NCBI RefSeq assembly: GCF_036077095.1
Contig: NZ_CP107960.1
Location: 4,712,001 to 4,776,000 of the forward strand
Direction of reading: 5' to 3'
DNA length: 64,000 bases
From: Streptomyces sp. NBC_00376
GTDB taxonomy: Bacteria; Actinomycetota; Actinomycetes; Streptomycetales; Streptomycetaceae
Position numbers and translations under genes: made by a program
The notes under the pieces: model-generated
Database searches by the model: none
What the model saw: only the letters and a program-made list of their open reading frames with translations
What the model was told of the DNA's origin: nothing
Shown here: positions 43,750 through 52,354 of the stretch, in pieces
Numbering within the stretch: the stretch's first letter is position 1
How the letters are laid out: the number at the start of each line of letters is the position of its first letter

Positions 43750-44877
43750 GTGGCCGAGTCCATCGTGCGGGATCCTCTGCCGGCCGCCGGAGGGCGGCAG
43801 GGCGGACCGCTGATCGTGACCGAGGATGTGGAACTGCTCGACGATCTGCTGAGGCTGTGTGCGGCCGCCGGAGCGGAACCGGAAGTTCATCACTCGCCAC
43901 CCGAGGACAGGGGCAGCTGGGAGCAGGCTCCGATGGTTCTCGTGGGCGACGATGCCGCCCAGCGCTGCCGAGGGGCGGTTCGCAGGCGGGGCGTGATGCT
44001 CGTCGGCAGGGAACAGGACGCCCCGGATGTCTGGCGCCGAGCCGTGGAGATCGGGGCCGAATATGTGCTGAGGCTGCCCGATTCGGAGAGCTGGCTCGTC
44101 GACCAGATCGCCAACGCGGCGGAGGGGGTGGGCCGGCCGGCGCTCACCGTGGGGGTGATCGGCGGACGGGGCGGCTCGGGCGCGTCCACACTGGCCTGCG
44201 CCCTGGCGGTGACCGCGTCCAGGGCCGGGCGGCGGACGATGCTGATCGACGGCGACCCGCTCGGCGGTGGCATCGACGTGCTGCTCGGTGGCGAACGGGC
44301 CGAGGGAATGCGCTGGCCGGATTTCGCCCACTCCAAGGGGCGGGTCGGCGGGGGTGCGCTGGAGGAGTCACTGCCGGCGCTGCACGGGCTGCGGGTTCTC
44401 AGCTGGGGCCGCGACGACTGCGTGACCATCCCGCCGCAGGCCATACAGGCCGTGCTGGCCGCCGCGCGCAGGCTCGGCGGGGTGGTGGTCGTCGATCTGC
44501 CGCGCCGGGTCGACGAATCGGTGGCCGAGGCGCTCGCGCAGTTGGACCTCGGGCTGTTGGTGGTCCCGGGGGAACTTCGCGCGGTCGCGGCGGCGAAGCG
44601 TGTGGCGTCGATGGTCGGGATGATCCTGGACGACCTTCGAGTGGTGTCCCGCGGGCCGTACGCGGCGGGCCTCGACGAGCGGTGGGTGGCACAGGCGCTG
44701 GGGCTGCCGCTCGCCGGTGAACTCCCCATCGACACCGGGCTGCTGGCCGCCCAGGACGGCGGCGCGCCACCGGGTGGCAGTGCGCGCGGTCCGCTGGCCC
44801 GGTTCTGCGCGGCGTTCTGGGAGCGGGCGCTCGCCCCGGAAGGCGCGGGAGGACGAGACGGTGGAGGTGCGTCATGA
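43750..44877 (+). CDS. ssd: Ssd / TadZ-like septum site-determining protein
   Basis: The 375-aa product has an N-terminal receiver-like domain (VTEDVELLDDLLRLCAAAGAEPEV, PDSESWLVDQIANA) and a MinD-like ATPase domain with LTVGVIGGRGGSGASTLACAL, TMLIDGDPLGGGIDVLLGG and VVVDLPRRVDES. The Walker A lysine is replaced by Ala (GSGAST), as in atypical CpaE/TadZ proteins, so ATP binding may be weak. TadZ localises pilus machinery; M. tuberculosis Ssd (Rv3660c) affects septum formation. GTG 43729 is an alternative start; AAGGGGGG precedes 43750. The stop overlaps cpaF in ATGA. Confidence 0.85.
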   Translation: MAESIVRDPLPAAGGRQGGPLIVTEDVELLDDLLRLCAAAGAEPEVHHSPPEDRGSWEQAPMVLVGDDAAQRCRGAVRRRGVMLVGREQDAPDVWRRAVEIGAEYVLRLPDSESWLVDQIANAAEGVGRPALTVGVIGGRGGSGASTLACALAVTASRAGRRTMLIDGDPLGGGIDVLLGGERAEGMRWPDFAHSKGRVGGGALEESLPALHGLRVLSWGRDDCVTIPPQAIQAVLAAARRLGGVVVVDLPRRVDESVAEALAQLDLGLLVVPGELRAVAAAKRVASMVGMILDDLRVVSRGPYAAGLDERWVAQALGLPLAGELPIDTGLLAAQDGGAPPGGSARGPLARFCAAFWERALAPEGAGGRDGGGAS

Positions 44878-46022
44878 CCCAGACGCTGCTCGATGCCGTA
44901 CGGCAGAGGCTCGCGCAGAGTGGCACGGCGCCGACGCCGGCCGGGGTCGCGGCGGCGCTGCGGGCCCAGGGGCGGCTGCTCGGGGACGCCGAAGTACTTG
45001 GCGCGGCCGATGAGTTGCGGGGCGAGTTGGTAGGGGTCGGGGTTCTGGAGCCGCTGCTCGCAGATCCGGTGGTGACGGATGTGCTGGTCTCCGCGCCGGA
45101 CCGGGTGTGGGTGGATCGGGGCGGCGGTCTCGAACTCACCGAGGTGACCTTCACGGACGCGGCCGCGGTGCGCAGGCTGGCGCAGCGGCTGGCCGCCGTG
45201 GCGGGGCGGCGGCTGGACGACGCCCGCCCCTGGGTGGACGCCAGGCTTCCGGACGGCACCCGGATGCATGCCGTGCTGCCGCCGGTTGCCGTCGGCTCGA
45301 CGTGCCTGTCGCTGCGGGTGGTTCGGCCCAGGGCCTTCTCGCTGGCGGAGCTGGTCGAGGCGGGGACGGTGCCGCCGGGCGGTGACCGGGTGCTGCGGGC
45401 TCTGGTGGAGGCCCGGGTCTCGTATCTGATCAGTGGAGGGACGGGGGCCGGGAAGACGACTCTTCTGTCGAGTCTGCTGGGCGCGGTCGGGGAACGGGAG
45501 CGAATCGTGCTGGCAGAGGACTCGGCGGAGCTGCGGCCGGACCATCCGCATGTGGTGCGCCTGGAGTCGCGCCCCGCCAACCAGGAGGGGGCGGGCCGGG
45601 TGACCCTCCGGGATCTGGTGAGGCAGGCCCTGCGGATACGGCCCGACCGGCTGGTGGTCGGAGAGGTGCGGGGCGCGGAGGTCACCGAGCTCCTTGCCGC
45701 TCTGAACACCGGCCACGAGGGCGGCTCGGGGACGGTCCACGCCAATGCGGCCGAGCACGTACCGGCCCGTCTTGAGGCGTTGGGGACGGCGGCGGGGCTG
45801 GACCGGAAGGCGCTGCACAGCCAGTTGGCGGCCGCGCTGTCGGTGGTGGTCCATCTAGTACGGGACCGGGCCGGGCAGCGGCGGATCGCCGAGGTGCAGG
45901 TTCTGGAGCGGGACGCGGCGGGACTGGTGGTGACCGTGCCCGCGCTGCGCTGGGGCGCCGATGGATTCGTGCGGGAGCGGGGCTGGGAGCGGCTGCGGTC
46001 GCTGATCGGGGGTGCGCTGTGA
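44874..46022 (+). CDS. cpaF: CpaF/TadA secretion ATPase
   Basis: The 382-aa protein is the hexameric ATPase that powers Tad pilus assembly. It has the N-terminal domain seen in CpaF (VTDVLVSAPDRVWVDRGGGL), Walker A GGTGAGKTT (residues 188-196), the Asp box LAEDSAELRP, Walker B RPDRLVVGEVRGAE and the His box SGTVHANAAEHVPARL. It overlaps ssd and tadB by 4 bp on each side, so the locus is one translationally coupled operon. Confidence 0.95.
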   Translation: MTQTLLDAVRQRLAQSGTAPTPAGVAAALRAQGRLLGDAEVLGAADELRGELVGVGVLEPLLADPVVTDVLVSAPDRVWVDRGGGLELTEVTFTDAAAVRRLAQRLAAVAGRRLDDARPWVDARLPDGTRMHAVLPPVAVGSTCLSLRVVRPRAFSLAELVEAGTVPPGGDRVLRALVEARVSYLISGGTGAGKTTLLSSLLGAVGERERIVLAEDSAELRPDHPHVVRLESRPANQEGAGRVTLRDLVRQALRIRPDRLVVGEVRGAEVTELLAALNTGHEGGSGTVHANAAEHVPARLEALGTAAGLDRKALHSQLAAALSVVVHLVRDRAGQRRIAEVQVLERDAAGLVVTVPALRWGADGFVRERGWERLRSLIGGAL

Positions 46023-46900
46023 CGGGGGATGCGCCGATGGGGCTGTCGGTGGGCGTGAGTGGTGCGGTGGCCCTGTGCGTCGGGACGGCGGCCTGGCTGG
46101 TGGCGGCGCAGGACCATGGCCGGCGGAGGGTCCGGGTGCTGTTTGCCGATGGGGAGGTCCGGCCGCCGCTGCGAGTGCTCCGGGAGCAGGCCGTGGCGTG
46201 GCTGCTGGAGCGGTCGAGGGAGCGGCGGGAGTGGCTGTGCCTCCCGGTGGCGCTGGTCGTCGCCGTGCTGGGGGAGTCCGTGCTGCCGCTGCTGGGCGGG
46301 GCGGCGGCTGTGCCGCTGGTGCGGCGGTGGCTGCGCAGGCGGGCCCTGGGTAAGGAGCGGGAGCGCCGGGAAGCCGGGGTGGTGGCGCTGTGCGGCGCGA
46401 CCGTGGGTGAACTGCGGGCCGGACACGAACCAGGGCAGGCGCTGCTCGTCGCCCTCCGAGGCAACGGGGTGATGGGGGCGGCTGAGGCGAGTGTGTCCGC
46501 TGCGGCGCGATTCGGTGGGGACGTGCCGGGGGCGCTCGCTCAGGCTGCGCGGGAGCCGGGGCTGGACGGACTCGCCGGGGTGGCGGCCTGCTGGCGGGTG
46601 GCGGTCGACGGCGGGGCCGGGCTCGCGGCGGGGCTGGACCGCCTGGAGGGCGCGTTGCGGGCCGAGCGGCGCAGACGGGAGGAACTGCGGGCCCAACTGG
46701 CGGGTGCCTGGTCGACGGTGGCTGTGCTGGCGCTGCTCCCGGTGCTGGGTCTGGGGCTGGGGGCGGCGCTCGGGGCCGATCCGTTGCGGGTGCTGCTGCA
46801 CACCCCGGCCGGGCTGGTCTGTCTGGTGGCGGGCGGACTGCTGGAGGCGGCCGGCCTCTGCTGGGCGGCCCGGATCGTACGGGCGGGGGAGGCGGGGTGA
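46019..46900 (+). CDS. tadB: TadB-like type II/IV pilus inner-membrane protein
   Basis: The 293-aa product has an N-terminal helix (VGVSGAVALCVGTAAWLV), two central helices (LCLPVALVVAVLGESVLPLL), a GspF/T2SSF cytosolic domain (ALCGATVGELRAGHEPGQAL, FGGDVPGALAQAA, GLAAGLDRLEGALRAER) and two C-terminal helices. It forms the membrane platform with TadC. The GTG overlaps the cpaF stop and the stop overlaps tadC in GTGA. Confidence 0.88.
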   Translation: MTGDAPMGLSVGVSGAVALCVGTAAWLVAAQDHGRRRVRVLFADGEVRPPLRVLREQAVAWLLERSRERREWLCLPVALVVAVLGESVLPLLGGAAAVPLVRRWLRRRALGKERERREAGVVALCGATVGELRAGHEPGQALLVALRGNGVMGAAEASVSAAARFGGDVPGALAQAAREPGLDGLAGVAACWRVAVDGGAGLAAGLDRLEGALRAERRRREELRAQLAGAWSTVAVLALLPVLGLGLGAALGADPLRVLLHTPAGLVCLVAGGLLEAAGLCWAARIVRAGEAG

Positions 46901-47709
46901 GCGGGGTCGCCCACGAAGCCGTCCACCGGGTGGCGGCGGTGTGCGCGGTGGTGAGTGCGGTCGCTTGTCCGGCCTTTGCCCTGGCAGGGCTCGGGCGTAG
47001 GCGGGCGGTGCGCCGCCGGGGCGCGGCGCTGCTGGCGATCGGCTGGCCGGAACGCCGGCGCGAGCGCTGGGGTGGGCGTGGACATGCGGCGCCCGGAGCC
47101 CGGGTGAAGGAGTGGATCGCGCCGCTGGGCGCTGTGGCGGTGGGCTGGGTCCTGGTCGGCGGCCTGCCGGGTTGCGCGGCGGGGCTGCTCGGGGCGTACG
47201 GCGCCTGGCGGTGGCAGCGGGGCCGGCGCAGCACCGAACCGGGGGCCGGACTCGCGGAGATGGCGGAGGCCGCACGTCAGCTCCCGTTGGCGGCCGACCT
47301 GTTGGCGGCCTGCATCTCCGCCGGGGCCGGGCCCCGGGAGGCGGCCGAGGCGGTGGGCGAGTCGCTGGGCGGGCCCGTCGGCAGGTGCCTGGCGCGGACG
47401 GCCGCGGAAATCCGGCTCGGTGGTGAACCTGCGGCGGCCTGGGGGCGGTTCGGGGAGATACCGGGTGCGAGTGCGCTGGCCCGCTGCCTGGAGCGGGCGG
47501 GGTCGACCGGGGCTCCGGCAGCGGAGCCGGTGGCGCGGCTGGCCGAGGCGATGCGGGCCGAACGTGCGAGTGCGGCCGTGGCGCGCGCCCAGCGGGCAGG
47601 CGTGCTGATCACCGGTCCCGTCGGGCTCTGCTTTCTGCCCGCTTTCCTGATGGTCGGGGTGGCGCCCGTGGTGATCGGCCTGGCGACCGGACTGCTTCAG
47701 ACCACGTGA
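46897..47709 (+). CDS. tadC: TadC-like pilus inner-membrane protein
   Basis: This 270-aa second T2SSF-domain protein has a membrane helix near the N terminus, another pair (IAPLGAVAVGWVLVGGLPGCAAGLLGAY), the cytosolic segment ARQLPLAADLLAACISAGAGPREAAEAVG and LARCLERAGSTGAPAAEPV, and a C-terminal helix pair (GPVGLCFLPAFLMVGVAPVV). It pairs with TadB. The GTG start overlaps the tadB stop. After its stop the DNA becomes AT-rich before the pilin gene. Confidence 0.88.
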   Translation: MSGVAHEAVHRVAAVCAVVSAVACPAFALAGLGRRRAVRRRGAALLAIGWPERRRERWGGRGHAAPGARVKEWIAPLGAVAVGWVLVGGLPGCAAGLLGAYGAWRWQRGRRSTEPGAGLAEMAEAARQLPLAADLLAACISAGAGPREAAEAVGESLGGPVGRCLARTAAEIRLGGEPAAAWGRFGEIPGASALARCLERAGSTGAPAAEPVARLAEAMRAERASAAVARAQRAGVLITGPVGLCFLPAFLMVGVAPVVIGLATGLLQTT

Positions 47710-47767
47710 CAGAAAAGTGTCAATAAAAAACCATTCAATATGAATTACCGATTTCACGGGGGTTGAA

Positions 47768-47968
47768 ATGATTCAGCGAATCAGGGGCTGGGTGCGTGGC
47801 ATGGCATTCCGGGCCCGGTCGGACAGCGGAATGACGACATCCGAATACGCGGTGGGGACGATCGCGGCCTGCGCGTTCGCGGCGGTGCTCTACAAGGTGG
47901 TCACCAGCCAGCCGGTGATGTCCGCATTGCAGTCGCTGCTGAAGGACGCGCTCGATGCGAAGTTCTGA
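47768..47968 (+). CDS. flp: Flp-like small pilin (DUF4244)
   Basis: The 66-aa product has a basic leader (MIQRIRGWVRGMAFRARS), then DSGMTTSEYAVGTIAACAFAAVLYKVVTS, a helix with the Thr-Thr-x-Glu-Tyr pattern of Flp prepilins (Glu5-like Glu), and a short amphipathic tail. It should be processed near the Ser-Gly-Met site and assembled as the Tad pilus subunit. GGGGG precedes the ATG. The preceding 58 bp are AT-rich and probably carry its own promoter, allowing higher expression than the machinery genes. Confidence 0.9.
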   Translation: MIQRIRGWVRGMAFRARSDSGMTTSEYAVGTIAACAFAAVLYKVVTSQPVMSALQSLLKDALDAKF

Positions 47969-48380
47969 GAGCGGTCCCGGAGCGTGCGCCGGAGGCCGTT
48001 CCCGTACCGAGGGCGGGAGACCGGGTGTCCGGGCGTCGGATCGGGGCGCGGTGACCGCGGAGGCGGCCATGGCGGTTCCGGTGCTGGCGATGTTCGCCCT
48101 GGCGCTGGTTTGGGCGCTGATGGCGGCCTCCGCCCAGATCCGGTGCGTGGACGCGGCGAGGGCCGGGGCGAGGGCGGCCGCCCGTTCCGAGCCGGAGGCA
48201 CAGGTGCTTGAGGTCACCCGTTCGGCGGCACCTGGCGGAGCCGAAGTCGCGATGGAACGGTCCGGGGAGCTGTGGCGGGTACGGGTGGCGGCTCCGATGC
48301 CGGGGCCGGGCCCGCTGGCCCTGACGCTGCATGCGGAGGCGGCCGCACTGGCCGAGGACACGGTGGGGGCGACGCAATGA
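47955..48380 (+). CDS. tadE: TadE-like pseudopilin
   Basis: The 141-aa product has a basic N terminus then DRGAVTAEAAMAVPVLAMFALALVWAL, the TadE motif with a conserved Glu in the membrane helix, and a small periplasmic domain with a single Cys (IRCVDAARAGARAAAR). TadE is a minor pilus component. It begins 14 bp inside the flp gene and overlaps the next gene in ATGA. Confidence 0.88.
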   Translation: MRSSESGPGACAGGRSRTEGGRPGVRASDRGAVTAEAAMAVPVLAMFALALVWALMAASAQIRCVDAARAGARAAARSEPEAQVLEVTRSAAPGGAEVAMERSGELWRVRVAAPMPGPGPLALTLHAEAAALAEDTVGATQ

Positions 48381-48928
48381 ACCGGACGGGAGGGAGGTGG
48401 CGGGCGGCTGCGCTCGGGTGGCTGCGGACAGCCGACCCTGCGCGGCTGGGCAGGGCTGGGCGGAGCGAGGACAGGGGGCTGGCCACGGTGTGGGTGGCGA
48501 TGACCACGGCCACGCTGTGCGCGGTGTTCGCGGTCGTGCTGGCCCTCGGGCAGGTGGTGGCCGTCCGGCACCGGGCGGGCGGTGCGGCGGATCTGGCGGC
48601 GCTGGCCGCGGCCGACCGGGCCCTGCAAGGCCCTGGGGAGGCATGCGGGGCCGCCGAGAAGGTGGCTGCGGCGCAGGGGGCCGTGGTGGTCCGGTGTGCG
48701 GTGCGCGGGGAGATCGCCGATGTGACGGCCCGGGTGAGTTTCGGGCCGTACGAACCGGCGGTCAGGTCCCGGGCCGGTCCTCCGGCGGCTGCTCCCGCAT
48801 CTCCGGCGCTTCCGCCTCCCGCACCGGAGCCGACTCCGGCTCCGGCGGCTGCGCGGGGTTCGGTTCCGACGGCTCTTCGGGGTCCGGTTCCTCGGGGGGC
48901 GGGGGTGCGTATCGCAGGAGTTCGGTGA
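48377..48928 (+). CDS. TadG/Rv3654c-like pilus-associated protein
   Basis: The 183-aa product has DRGLATVWVAMTTATLCAVFAVVLAL, a TadE/TadG-type helix, then VAVRHRAGGAADLAALAAADRAL, characteristic of Rv3654c-like helicase/secretion-neighbourhood proteins, and two cysteines (EACGAAE, VRCAVRGE). Beyond residue about 135 the tail is Pro/Ala-rich. That tail is encoded opposite the end of the helicase gene: 167 bp are coding on both strands. Confidence 0.82.
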   Translation: MNRTGGRWRAAALGWLRTADPARLGRAGRSEDRGLATVWVAMTTATLCAVFAVVLALGQVVAVRHRAGGAADLAALAAADRALQGPGEACGAAEKVAAAQGAVVVRCAVRGEIADVTARVSFGPYEPAVRSRAGPPAAAPASPALPPPAPEPTPAPAAARGSVPTALRGPVPRGAGVRIAGVR

Positions 48929-51347
48929 GGAGGCGGACGGCGCCACGCTTGTGCAGCGGTTCGTTGCCGTTGCCGCACTTGGGGGACTGGACGCAGGACG
49001 GGCAGCCGGCCTCGCACTCGCAGGACGCGATCGCCTGGCGGGTCGCGGTCAGCCAGGCACGGGCGGTGTGGAAGGCCCGCTCGGCGAATCCGGCACCGCC
49101 CGGGTGGCCGTCGTACACGAAGACCGTGGGCAGCAGGGTGTCCGGGTGCAACGGCACGGAGACGCCGCCGATGTCCCACCGGTCGCAGGTGGCGAAGAGC
49201 GGCAGCATCCCGATCGACGCGTGCTCCGCGGCGTGCAGGGTGCCGCCCAGGATCTCCGGATTGATACGGGCGGCATCGAGCTGGTCCTCGGTGACCGTCC
49301 ACCAGACGGCTCGGGTCCGCAGGGTGCGGGGCGGCAGGTCCAGCTTGGTCTCGCCGAGGACCTCGCCGGTGATCAGCTTGCGACGCAGGAAGGAGACGAC
49401 CTGGCTGGTGACCTCCACGGAGCCGTAGCAGAGCCGTCCGTCACCCCACGGGATCTCGGTGTCGGTCTCCAGGACGGCGATGGAGGTGGTGTCGCGGGCG
49501 GTGGTCGAGTACGGCGGGACGGCCTCCTCGACCAGGGCCACCGAGTCCTCCAGGTCCAGCTTCCGGACCAGGTAGGTGCGGCCCTGGTGGAGGTGGACGG
49601 CGCCCTCGTGGACGGCGGTGTGTGCGGCCGATTCGTCGACGGTGCCCAGCAGCCGGCCGGTGCCCTCCTCGACGATCTGGACGGGGCGGCCGCCCTCGCC
49701 ACGGATGTCGGTGAGGTCCGCGGCTCGTTCCCGGCGGGTCCAGTGCCAGCCCGATGGCCGCTTGCGCAGCAGCTTCGCGGCCTCCAGCTGCGGCAGCAGT
49801 TCGGGCACGGCCGGGCCGAAGAGTTCCAGGTCGGGCCCGGTGAGGGGGAGCTCCGCGGCGGCGGCGCACAGATGGGGGGCGAGTACGTACGGGTTGTCCG
49901 GGTCGAGGACGGTCGACTCCACGGGCTGCTGGAACAGCGCCTCGGGATGGTGGACGAGAAAGGTGTCCAGTGGGTCGTCGCGGGCCACCAAGACGGCCAG
50001 GGCGCCCTGGCCGGAGCGTCCGGCGCGGCCCGCCTGCTGCCACAGCGACGCCCTGGTGCCGGGATAGCCGGCGATCACGACGGCATCCAGGCCGGAGACG
50101 TCGATGCCGAGTTCGAGGGCGGTGGTGGCGGCCAGTCCGAGCAGTTCCCCGGAGTGCAGGGCGCGCTCCAGGGCGCGGCGTTCCTCGGGGAGGTAGCCCC
50201 CGCGGTAGGCGGCGACCCGGGCCGGCAGGGAGCGGTCCACCTCGGCGAGGCGCTCCTTCGCGATGACGGAGATCAGCTCGGCGCCGCGCCGGGAGCGCAC
50301 GAAGGCGACCGAGCGGACGCCCTGGACGGTGAGATCGGTGAGCAGGTCGGCGGTCTCGGCGGTGGCGGTGCGGCGGACAGGGGCGCCCTTCTCGCCGTGC
50401 AGGTCGGTCAGGGGCGGTTCCCACAGCGCGAAGACCAGCTCGCCGCGGGGTGAGGAGTCGTCGGCGACCTCCTTGACCGGGAGACCGGTGAGGCGGCCGG
50501 CCGCGACGGAGGGTTCCGCCGCGGTGGCGGAGGCGAGGAGGAAGACCGGGTCGGCTCCGTAACGGGCGCACAGGCGGCGGAGCCGGCGTACGACCTGGGC
50601 GACGTGGGAGCCGAAGACGCCGCGGTAGGTGTGGCACTCGTCGATGACGACGAAGCGCAGGGCGCGCAGGAAGGAGGACCAGCGGGGGTGGGACGGGAGT
50701 ATCCCGCGGTGCAGCATGTCGGGGTTGGTCAGGACGTAGTTGGCGTACTGACGCACCCACTCGCGTTCCTCGACCGGGGTGTCGCCGTCGTAGACCGCGG
50801 GCCTGACGGCGTTGCCGAGCGGTGCCGCGAGCTGCTTCACGGAACGCCTCTGATCGGCTGCCAGGGCCTTGGTGGGCGCCAGGTACAGGGCGGTGGCGCC
50901 GCGGCCGTTCGGGGCCCCGGAGCCGTCGAGCAGGGCGCTGAGGACCGGGGCGAGGTAGGCGAGCGACTTGCCGGACGCGGTTCCTGTGGCGATGACCACG
51001 GATTCGCCGTCCAGGGCGTGCTCGGCGGCGGCCGCCTGGTGCGCCCACGGATGTTCGATTCCGGCACGCTGGATCGCGGCGACGACTTCCGGCCGGATGC
51101 GATCGGGCCAGATGGCATGGGTTCCCGCACGCGGGGGCAAGTGCTCCGTATGAGTGATGCGCGCGGACCGGCCCGCCACTGCGGCGAGCCGGTCGAGGAC
51201 CATGGCGGGAGAGTGACTGGTGTCGCTGTTCCCGGGTGGTCGACTGGGGCGGTGATTCTTGGCCATCGGCACCGAGTGTGTCACTGGCGTGACGGACAAT
51301 GGCCCCAAGCCGTCGTGCATGGCTGCTGGTAAGTGATTGAATGCCAT
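48762..51347 (-). CDS. DEAD/DEAH helicase, YprA/MrfA-like with C-terminal zinc site
   Basis: The 861-aa helicase has motif I ATGTASGKS, LYLAPTKALAADQ, TNPDMLHRG, Walker B VIDECHTY, LLASATAAEP, then VAFVRSRRGAEL, ALELGIDVSGLDAVVIAGYPG and QQAGRAGRSG. The DUF1998-like C terminus carries CECEAGCPSCVQSPKCGNGN, a zinc-binding cysteine cluster as in MrfA, which repairs mitomycin adducts in Bacillus. The acidic, proline-rich tail (PPPPEEPDPEEPSEPNP) is antisense to the pilus gene. The ATG chosen starts MAFNHLPAA, as in other Streptomyces orthologues from memory. It is divergent from bldG with 78 bp between starts. Confidence 0.92.
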   Translation of the reverse strand: MAFNHLPAAMHDGLGPLSVTPVTHSVPMAKNHRPSRPPGNSDTSHSPAMVLDRLAAVAGRSARITHTEHLPPRAGTHAIWPDRIRPEVVAAIQRAGIEHPWAHQAAAAEHALDGESVVIATGTASGKSLAYLAPVLSALLDGSGAPNGRGATALYLAPTKALAADQRRSVKQLAAPLGNAVRPAVYDGDTPVEEREWVRQYANYVLTNPDMLHRGILPSHPRWSSFLRALRFVVIDECHTYRGVFGSHVAQVVRRLRRLCARYGADPVFLLASATAAEPSVAAGRLTGLPVKEVADDSSPRGELVFALWEPPLTDLHGEKGAPVRRTATAETADLLTDLTVQGVRSVAFVRSRRGAELISVIAKERLAEVDRSLPARVAAYRGGYLPEERRALERALHSGELLGLAATTALELGIDVSGLDAVVIAGYPGTRASLWQQAGRAGRSGQGALAVLVARDDPLDTFLVHHPEALFQQPVESTVLDPDNPYVLAPHLCAAAAELPLTGPDLELFGPAVPELLPQLEAAKLLRKRPSGWHWTRRERAADLTDIRGEGGRPVQIVEEGTGRLLGTVDESAAHTAVHEGAVHLHQGRTYLVRKLDLEDSVALVEEAVPPYSTTARDTTSIAVLETDTEIPWGDGRLCYGSVEVTSQVVSFLRRKLITGEVLGETKLDLPPRTLRTRAVWWTVTEDQLDAARINPEILGGTLHAAEHASIGMLPLFATCDRWDIGGVSVPLHPDTLLPTVFVYDGHPGGAGFAERAFHTARAWLTATRQAIASCECEAGCPSCVQSPKCGNGNEPLHKRGAVRLLTELLRYAPPPPEEPDPEEPSEPNPAQPPEPESAPVREAEAPEMREQPPEDRPGT

Positions 51348-51425
51348 CGCGGCTGGCGATCCGTTCCCTGGCTCCGCCGGGGAGACCGAGGGGCGACCGC
51401 TCGATAGCAAGGTGCTGGAGGATCC

Positions 51426-51779
51426 GTGGACCTGTCCTTGTCGACTCGCAATGTGTCCGGCCCTGGTGGCGACCGTACGGTCGTCGAGGTCGGTGGCGAG
51501 ATTGATGTGTATACCGCGCCCAAGCTGCGCGAGCAGTTGGTCGAGTTGGTGAATGACGGCAGCTACCACCTGGTTGTCGACATGGAAGGCGTCGACTTCC
51601 TCGACTCCACCGGCCTCGGCGTGCTCGTGGGTGGCCTGAAGCGTGTCCGGGCCCATGAGGGCTCACTGCGCCTGGTCTGCAACCAGGAGCGCATTCTCAA
51701 GATTTTCCGGATCACCGGTCTGACCAAGGTGTTCCCGATTCACACCACGGTCGACGAGGCCGTCGCGGCCACCGACTGA
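51426..51779 (+). CDS. bldG: BldG, anti-anti-sigma factor
   Basis: The 117-aa STAS protein reads [40 protein letters not shown] and [20 protein letters not shown]. The phosphorylated serine should be Ser61 in DSTGLG, equivalent to Ser57 of S. coelicolor BldG; the 4-residue shift comes from a short insertion near residue 11. BldG controls aerial mycelium and antibiotic production by binding anti-sigma factors when unphosphorylated. GGAGG lies upstream of the GTG. In S. coelicolor it is co-transcribed with the anti-sigma gene that follows. Confidence 0.96.
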   Translation: MDLSLSTRNVSGPGGDRTVVEVGGEIDVYTAPKLREQLVELVNDGSYHLVVDMEGVDFLDSTGLGVLVGGLKRVRAHEGSLRLVCNQERILKIFRITGLTKVFPIHTTVDEAVAATD

Positions 51780-52354
51780 CGGTCGGCCCGTGGCCGGTCC
51801 GCCGGTCGGGCCGGCTCAGGCCGGTCCGGTACGCAGCCGACGCACCGGCGGCCCGCCAGGCGGCCGGTGCGACCCGGGCGTGCCTGACGGTCGGCTGCCG
51901 CGAGGCAGACCGATCGCACGGTCGGGTTGTCGCCCGGTGGCCGTACGGTCAGGTGGTCGGTCGGGGAGCCGGGTGACCGGTGCTCCGGTCGGCCGGGTGC
52001 TCGGACGACCGGGCTGGTCGGCGTGAGCCGTTTGGCGGTCGGCCGGTGGGCTGTCGTTCGACCGGCTGCCGGACGGGGCCGTTCGTTCGGCTCTTCCGGT
52101 TCGCTCGGTGACCGCTCGTTTGCGGGCGGCCCGGCTGCCGGACGGATGTCTGTCGGTCCGTCGGCCGACGGCTGTACGTCGCTTCCGACGGCGTCCGGTG
52201 GTCGGCGACGCGATCAGCGAGATCGGCGAACCCGCGGGTCGTCGGCTCTGAGAAGAAGCGCGAAATAGAACGAAGAAGCGCGAAGAAGAGCAGGGACGCC
52301 GGGCAGCGCGCCCGGACCCCTGGGATGCACGCCCGTACGTCTGAGGGGGATCGC
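51780..52354 (+). other. 575-bp GTCGG-rich spacer inside the bldG locus
   Basis: No gene is seen. GGTCGG, CCGGTCGG and CGGTCGG words recur through 51780-52220, and near the end CGAAGAAGCGCGAA is repeated (about 52255-52290). Such a spacer is not expected between co-transcribed genes; no terminator-like hairpin with a clear stem was recognised. Confidence 0.6.
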
